Below the pieces are notes generated by a model that saw only the letters and a list, made by a program, of their open reading frames with translations, had not been told where the DNA came from and did not search any database. From the NCBI RefSeq assembly GCF_014202475.1, contig NZ_JACHGV010000001.1, forward strand, positions 738,186 to 802,185: a stretch of 64,000 nucleotides of DNA, in the 5' to 3' direction. This document shows positions 59,814 to 64,000 of this stretch, piece by piece (the stretch's first letter is position 1; every line of letters begins with the position of its first letter). Source of the DNA: Streptomyces paradoxus. GTDB lineage: Bacteria; Actinomycetota; Actinomycetes; Streptomycetales; Streptomycetaceae. Made by a program: the position numbers and the translations under genes.

Positions 59814-60601
59814 TGCGAGCGGTACGAGCGTTGAGCGCGGCCTTGCTGACCCTCGGAGTGGCGGCCGGCCCGGCCGCGGCCGACGCCTCGCCGAGCCCGT
59901 CGCAGGACGAGGCGTCGGCCCCCACGCGGGCCGGTACGTCGTTCCGTACGGCGACGGAGATCGAGCAGGGGCAGCCGGCCACGGCGAGCGGCTCCACGGG
60001 TGACTACCTGTACTGGTCGTTCCCCGCCGACACCGGACAGCGCCCCACGGTCGAGGCGACGGTGAAGCTCCCTGAGAGCCACGCCTCCCAGACCTGGCAG
60101 ATCGATGTCTACGACGGTCTGCGCCGCCGTCAGGCCTGCCAGTACGGGGCGCAGACGCGCACGGCTGCGGCGGACGCCCCCTCCGTGAAGCTGGCGTGCG
60201 TGCTGCGCACGGTCCGCGCCTGGTCGGAGCCGTGGGCGAACGACCCGCTGCCCGGCACCTACTACGTCCGGCTGACGGCCACCGGCGTCGCCACCGCCGA
60301 CCTCGGTCTGCCGGTGGGCAGCGACGTGCGGGTGGACTCCAGGGACATCGGCGGATCCGCGGCGGTGGACGGCTCGCTCGCCGAGCCGCTGGTGCCGGGC
60401 GTGGCCACGAAGCCCGGGCAGGAGCGGGAGGACGCGGCGGTGCTGGCCGGTCTCGAACCCGAGGACGGCTGGGCGTCCGGCCGGTGGTCGGACCGGTGGG
60501 TGTGGACCGCGGCCGGCGGGATCATGGCCGCGCTGGCCGGCGTCGGCGGGTACGCGCTGACGCGCGGGACGGGACGGCCGTCCCGGGTGCCGCCCGCCTG
60601 A
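59813..60601 (+). CDS. Secreted protein with C-terminal membrane helix, partner of the VWA protein
   Basis: A 262-residue protein of unknown function. The signal peptide (LSAALLTLGVAAGPAAADA) is followed by a Ser/Ala/Pro-rich linker, then a beta-rich domain (YLYWSFPADTGQRPTVEATV, TWQIDVYDGLRRR, PGTYYVRLTATGVA), and a C-terminal helix (WVWTAAGGIMAALAGVGGYAL). Same topology as the coupled VWA gene; the beta domain resembles pre-peptidase C-terminal or carbohydrate-binding domains. It likely works with the VWA protein at the cell surface. Ends before a strong terminator. Confidence 0.8.
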   Translation: MRAVRALSAALLTLGVAAGPAAADASPSPSQDEASAPTRAGTSFRTATEIEQGQPATASGSTGDYLYWSFPADTGQRPTVEATVKLPESHASQTWQIDVYDGLRRRQACQYGAQTRTAAADAPSVKLACVLRTVRAWSEPWANDPLPGTYYVRLTATGVATADLGLPVGSDVRVDSRDIGGSAAVDGSLAEPLVPGVATKPGQEREDAAVLAGLEPEDGWASGRWSDRWVWTAAGGIMAALAGVGGYALTRGTGRPSRVPPA

Positions 60602-60629
60602 CGATCCCGGATTTCGCTGATGGTCACTC

Positions 60630-60656
60630 AGAAGGCCCGCTGACCGCGGGCCTTCT
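60630..60656. terminator. Bidirectional terminator between the VWA operon and the HxlR gene
   Basis: AGAAGGCCCGC (60630-60640) and GCGGGCCTTCT (60646-60656) are perfect complements around TGACC. It sits between convergent stops (60599-60601 and 60658-60660). Confidence 0.85.
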
Positions 60657-60657
60657 C

Positions 60658-61284
60658 TCATGCCTCGCGCAGCGCCTTGGCGAGCGCGCCCTCGCCGCTC
60701 ACCTGGACCCGACCTTCGCGCACGGCGCGGGCGAGGCTCAGCTCCCCGCGGGCGACGGCCGTGCACGTGGCGGTGTCCAGGGCCAGCCGGGCGTCCGGTT
60801 CCCCGGGGGCGGGTCCGTCGCCGTACACGGGCCCCTCCTCGGCACCGGCGTGCAGATGGAACAGTCCTTCCTCGAGGCGGACTTCGACGAGCCCTTCCCC
60901 GTCCAGCAGGCGCAGCAGGGGCAGGGCGAACCAGTGCGCCCGGACCGCGTCCGTCGGCCGGCGCTCGCCGAGCCCGGCCCGCCCCCACTCCCCCAGCGCC
61001 TGGAGCACGGGCAGCAACTCCCGCCCCCGCTGGGTGAGTTCGTACACGAAGGCCGCACCGGGCGGCGGCAGCCGGCGCCGGGTCGACAGGCCGTCGCGCT
61101 CCATGTCCTTCAGTCGCGAGGCGAGTACGTCGGTGCTGACCCCGGGCAGGTCCGCGTGCAGGTCGGTGTAGCGGCGGGGACCGGCGAGGAGCTCCCGGAC
61201 GATCAGCAGGGTCCAGCGGTCGCCGACGACATCGAGCGCACGGGCGACGGAGCAGTACTGGTCGTAGCTTCGGCGAGGTGGCAT
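60658..61284 (-). CDS. HxlR-family winged-helix regulator
   Basis: A 208-residue regulator. The HxlR domain spans residues ~5-100 (SYDQYCSVARALDVVGDRWT, LIVRELLAGPRRYTDLHADL, GVSTDVLASRLKDMERDGL, YELTQRGRELLPVLQALG). A C-terminal domain resembling SCP2/PadR-like ligand domains follows (LLDGEGLVEVRLEEGLFHLH, VARGELSLARAVREGRVQV). The ATG (61282-61284) begins at MPPRRSYDQYC, the usual start. It is divergent from the AlaA-type aminotransferase, with a palindrome at 61327-61341 as a candidate operator. It probably controls itself and the aminotransferase. Confidence 0.88.
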   Translation of the reverse strand: MPPRRSYDQYCSVARALDVVGDRWTLLIVRELLAGPRRYTDLHADLPGVSTDVLASRLKDMERDGLSTRRRLPPPGAAFVYELTQRGRELLPVLQALGEWGRAGLGERRPTDAVRAHWFALPLLRLLDGEGLVEVRLEEGLFHLHAGAEEGPVYGDGPAPGEPDARLALDTATCTAVARGELSLARAVREGRVQVSGEGALAKALREA

Positions 61285-61326
61285 GCGACGCAGTCTAGAC
61301 AAGTTGTTGGACTTTCCAAGCGCACA

Positions 61327-61341
61327 CTTGGTAAAACCAAG
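61327..61341. promoter_or_regulatory. CTTGG palindrome between the HxlR and aminotransferase genes
   Basis: CTTGGTAAAACCAAG is a perfect inverted repeat, centred 53 bp from the HxlR start and 37 bp before the aminotransferase start. A degenerate TTTCCAAG precedes it by about 10 bp. Typical size and symmetry for an HxlR operator. Confidence 0.5.
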
Positions 61342-61370
61342 CAACACGGTTCGGCAGAGGAGAGGCGCGC

Positions 61371-62579
61371 ATGGAGTTCCGGCAGTCGAGCAAGCTCAGC
61401 GAGGTCTGTTACGAGATCCGCGGTCCGGTCATCGAGCACGCCAACGCTCTGGAGGAGGCGGGCCACAGCGTGCTGCGCCTGAACACCGGCAATCCGGCGC
61501 TCTTCGGGTTCGAGGCGCCGGAGGAGATCCTCCAGGACATGATCCGGATGCTGCCGCAGGCCCACGGCTACACCGACTCGCGCGGCATCCTCTCCGCCCG
61601 CCGCGCGGTCGCCCAGCGCTACCAGACCCTCGGCCTGGAGGTCGGCGTCGACGACGTCTTCCTCGGCAACGGCGTCTCGGAACTGGTGTCGATGGCCGTC
61701 CAGGCGCTCATCGAGGACGGCGACGAGATCCTCATCCCCGCCCCCGACTTCCCCCTCTGGACGGCGGTGACGACCCTCGCGGGCGGCAAGGCCGTCCATT
61801 ACCTGTGCGACGAGCAGGCCGACTGGTACCCCGACCTCGACGACATGGCGTCGAAGATCACCGACCGCACGAAGGCGGTCGTGATCATCAACCCGAACAA
61901 CCCCACCGGCGCGGTCTACCCCAGGGAGATCGTCGAGGGCATCCTCGGCCTCGCCCGGCGGCACGGCCTCATGGTCTTCGCCGACGAGATCTACGACCAG
62001 ATCCTCTACGACGACGCCGTGCACCACTCGGCCGCCGCCCTCGCCCCCGACCTGGTGGTCCTCACGTTCTGCGGCCTGTCCAAGACCTACCGCGTGGCGG
62101 GTTTCCGCTCCGGCTGGCTGGTGGTCACGGGACCGCGGCAGCACGCGAAGGACTACCTGGAGGGCCTCACCATGCTGGCCTCCATGCGGCTGTGCGCCAA
62201 CGCGCCCGCCCAGTACGCCATCCAGGCCGCGCTGGGCGGCCGGCAGTCCATCCGCGAGCTGACCACCCCGGGCGGCCGCTTGCTGGAGCAGCGGGACGTG
62301 GCCTGGGAGAAGCTGAACGAGATCCCCGGCGTGACGTGCGTGAAGCCCAAGGGCGCGCTGTACGCGTTCCCGCGTCTCGACCCCAAGGTGCACCAGATCC
62401 ACGACGACGAGAAATTCGTCCTGGACCTGCTGCTGAGGGAGAAGATCCAGGTGGTCCAGGGCACGGGCTTCAACTGGCCGGCCCCGGACCACTTCCGCAT
62501 CCTGACCCTCCCGCAGGCCGACGACCTGGAGGCGGCGATCGGCCGGATCGGACGGTTCCTCGGCGGGTACCGCCAGTAG
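61371..62579 (+). CDS. alaA: PLP-dependent aminotransferase, AlaA-type
   Basis: A 402-residue class I/II aminotransferase (fold type I) matching AlaA, which makes alanine from pyruvate and glutamate. The N-terminal MEFRQSSKLSEVCYEIRGPV is diagnostic, with HGYTDSRGILSARRAVAQRY, INPNNPTGAVYP (cofactor pocket), FADEIYDQILYDD, CGLSKTYRVAGFRSGWLV with the Schiff-base Lys, and HFRILTLPQ with the substrate Arg. GAGGAGAGG precedes the ATG. It may run under the divergent HxlR regulator, which is unusual for a housekeeping alanine enzyme. Confidence 0.93.
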   Translation: MEFRQSSKLSEVCYEIRGPVIEHANALEEAGHSVLRLNTGNPALFGFEAPEEILQDMIRMLPQAHGYTDSRGILSARRAVAQRYQTLGLEVGVDDVFLGNGVSELVSMAVQALIEDGDEILIPAPDFPLWTAVTTLAGGKAVHYLCDEQADWYPDLDDMASKITDRTKAVVIINPNNPTGAVYPREIVEGILGLARRHGLMVFADEIYDQILYDDAVHHSAAALAPDLVVLTFCGLSKTYRVAGFRSGWLVVTGPRQHAKDYLEGLTMLASMRLCANAPAQYAIQAALGGRQSIRELTTPGGRLLEQRDVAWEKLNEIPGVTCVKPKGALYAFPRLDPKVHQIHDDEKFVLDLLLREKIQVVQGTGFNWPAPDHFRILTLPQADDLEAAIGRIGRFLGGYRQ

Positions 62580-62719
62580 GCGCCGAGCCATTCCCGGAAC
62601 GTGCGGGACGGCCGGAAAAGGGTCCTTGAGCCGGATGGAGGCCGAGCGCAGGGCGTGAGCGCTGCGCAGCAGGGAACGTCGTCTTCGGTTCTTCCCCCAG
62701 GCGAGAGCGGAGACGATCA

Positions 62720-63283
62720 ATGGCCACCACGCAGGGTGAGTCCCGGGCCGGCACCGCACGACCGGCGGACCTACGGCTGCCGGGCATCGTGCTCGGGGTG
62801 GGGATGGGCGGGTTCGCCGACGGCATCCTGCTGCACCAGTTGCTGCAGTGGCACCACATGCTCTCCAGCACCAACCAGGACCGCATCGGGGTGAAGTACT
62901 ACGACCCCCACACCGTCTCCGGCCTGGAGATGAACACCCTGTGGGACGGCGTCTTCCACACCGTGTGCTGGCTCTCGGTGCTCGTGGGGCTGGCCGTGCT
63001 GTACTCGCGGGTCACCCACGACCGGCTGCGGGTGTGGACCTCCCGGGTGCTGTGGGGCTGGATGCTCGTCGGCTGGGGCCTGTTCAACCTCGTGGAGGGC
63101 GTCCTGGACCACCACGTCCTCGGCATCCACCACGTCTACGCCGGGGAGGGCCAGGTCTGGTGGGACGTCGGCTTCCTCGCCCTGGGCGCCCTGCTGGTCG
63201 CCGGCGGCCACCTGCTCCAGCGCGGCGGCCGGTTCTTCGACCCCGGCGCACCCGCCGGCCGCCGTGCGGCCCGGCAGGGCTGA
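62720..63283 (+). CDS. DUF2243-family membrane protein
   Basis: A 187-residue protein with four hydrophobic segments and conserved His residues: GVGMGGFADGILLHQLLQWH, LWDGVFHTVCWLSVLVGLA, LWGWMLVGWGLFNLVEGVL and WWDVGFLALGALLVAGGHLL, matching DUF2243. The His-rich motifs (HQLLQWHHML and DHHVLGIHHV) could bind heme or metal. It is translationally coupled to the CtaG-like gene (TGATG), so it is probably involved in copper or heme-copper oxidase metabolism. GGAG precedes the ATG. Confidence 0.88.
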   Translation: MATTQGESRAGTARPADLRLPGIVLGVGMGGFADGILLHQLLQWHHMLSSTNQDRIGVKYYDPHTVSGLEMNTLWDGVFHTVCWLSVLVGLAVLYSRVTHDRLRVWTSRVLWGWMLVGWGLFNLVEGVLDHHVLGIHHVYAGEGQVWWDVGFLALGALLVAGGHLLQRGGRFFDPGAPAGRRAARQG

Positions 63284-64000
63284 TGGGCCACCACCTGCCC
63301 GAGCACGGGCACGACGCGGGCAGCGGCACCCTGGACTGGCTGCCACCGGCGCTCATGCTGCTGGCCGCCGCCGGTGCCTACCTGCTCCTCGTCCGCCGGG
63401 CGCGCCACCGCAATCCGGCCCTCGGCTGGAGCAGGTGGCGGACCGGTTTCTTCCTGGGCGGGATCCTCCTGCTCGGCGTCGCGCTGCTGCCGCCCCTGGC
63501 CCCCTTCGCCCACGAGGACTTCCGCGGGCACATGGTCCAGCACCTCCTCATCGGCATGTACGCGCCGCTCGCCCTGGTCCTGTCCGCCCCCGTCACCCTC
63601 CTGCTGCGCACCCTGCCCGCGTCCCGCGGCCGACGGCTGACCGCGGTGCTGCACAGCCTGCCCGCCCGCGTGATCGCCCACCCGGCGGTCGCGCTGGTGC
63701 TCTCCACGGGCAGCCTCGTGGTGCTGTACTTCACCCCCCTGTACAACGCGACCGTGGCCGACCCGGCGGCGCACTGGCTGCTGCACGCGCACTTCCTGCT
63801 CTCCGGATGCCTGTTCGCCTACGCCATCGCCGGCCCCGACCCGGCCCCCACCAGGCCGGGCGTCCGGGCCCGGCTGGTCTACCTCGGCGTCGCGATCGCG
63901 GCGCACGCCGTGATCTCCCAATTGATGTACGCCGGCTTCCGGGTCCACATCCACGCGCCGGTCGACCAGGTGCAGGGCGGCGCGGAAGTCATGTACTACG
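63283..64000 (+). CDS. CtaG-type cytochrome c oxidase assembly protein, 3' end cut by window edge
   Basis: The first 239 residues of a multi-pass membrane protein of the caa3_CtaG family: a His-rich MGHHLPEHGHDAG leader, PALMLLAAAGAYLLLVRRA, FFLGGILLLGVALLPPLAP, HMVQHLLIGMYAPLALVLSA, VVLYFTPLYNATV and HWLLHAHFLLSGCLFAYAI. The family helps insert copper into the CuB site of heme-copper oxidases; the His residues in the helices are conserved-looking. The ATG overlaps the DUF2243 stop. The C terminus is beyond the window. Confidence 0.9.
   Translation, partial: MGHHLPEHGHDAGSGTLDWLPPALMLLAAAGAYLLLVRRARHRNPALGWSRWRTGFFLGGILLLGVALLPPLAPFAHEDFRGHMVQHLLIGMYAPLALVLSAPVTLLLRTLPASRGRRLTAVLHSLPARVIAHPAVALVLSTGSLVVLYFTPLYNATVADPAAHWLLHAHFLLSGCLFAYAIAGPDPAPTRPGVRARLVYLGVAIAAHAVISQLMYAGFRVHIHAPVDQVQGGAEVMYY

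Overview
The window is about 64 kb of very GC-rich DNA (roughly 70-73% by eye, with a few AT-richer leaders). Codon use is strongly GC3-biased, GTG starts are common, intergenic gaps are short, and many lineage-typical families are present: an SCO5918-type protein, DUF1360 and DUF2243 proteins, an RNase Sa homologue, an AllR allantoin locus and a DmdR-type iron box. All of this points to a Streptomyces chromosome, probably a flexible or rearranged part of the core or an inner arm. I see no rRNA, tRNA, CRISPR array, intact insertion sequence or prophage.

Layout. 1-4284 is a minus-strand operon for amide and amine catabolism: two nitrilase-superfamily amidohydrolases flank a class III aminotransferase and a PucR regulator, as in reductive pyrimidine or ureide degradation. 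4455-10133 holds a repeat-bearing 604-aa protein of unknown role, a small XRE regulator sharing a leaderless divergent promoter with methionine aminopeptidase, and a second ClpC-like ATPase. 10181-20853 is housekeeping and secreted functions: gamma-glutamyltransferase, a CocE-like esterase, an orphan gluA ATPase, a secreted SGNH hydrolase, exonuclease III, an MBL hydrolase, and a PcaL-type fusion whose lactonase nucleophile position holds Ala. 21072-25869 contains an RNase J-like nuclease, a MerR regulator, a decayed anti-sigma-type ATPase, an orphan GvpU-like gene, an SCO5918-family gene and a cold-shock protein gene with a long leader.

26360-34058 is a minus-strand run: GntR regulator, ROK sugar kinase, a membrane-anchored protein, a SNF2 helicase and a SWIM-domain protein. 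A Gfo/Idh dehydrogenase diverges from it. 35196-39635 has a NarL-type two-component system, a secreted guanyl-specific ribonuclease, a RibD/DHFR-like reductase and an SDR. 39693-46379 is an allantoin/glyoxylate module: allantoicase, allantoinase and the IclR repressor AllR, with a MobA-like nucleotidyltransferase and malate synthase close by. Similar operator-like boxes precede allB and aceB. This suggests that glyoxylate released from ureidoglycolate is fed to malate under one regulator, with the MobA-like enzyme perhaps supporting a molybdenum hydroxylase of purine breakdown.

46381-54944 holds a SelW-type protein coupled to a HipA-like kinase, a CYP152-type P450 peroxygenase divergent from a Rieske/DUF2231 protein, and an iron-uptake locus. 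In that locus the siderophore-binding protein gene has been reduced by deletion to about 60 C-terminal codons behind half an iron box, although its double-length permease is intact. An amino acid permease and a universal stress protein follow. 54939-58503 carries two divergent IucA/IucC (NIS) siderophore synthetases and a 2Fe-2S ferredoxin-like protein. 58548-64000 closes with a secreted VWA protein and partner, an HxlR regulator divergent from an AlaA-type aminotransferase, a DUF2243 membrane protein and a truncated CtaG-like protein. A dispersed repeat of about 60 bp occurs twice, in opposite orientation, each time starting over the stop codon of a gene.
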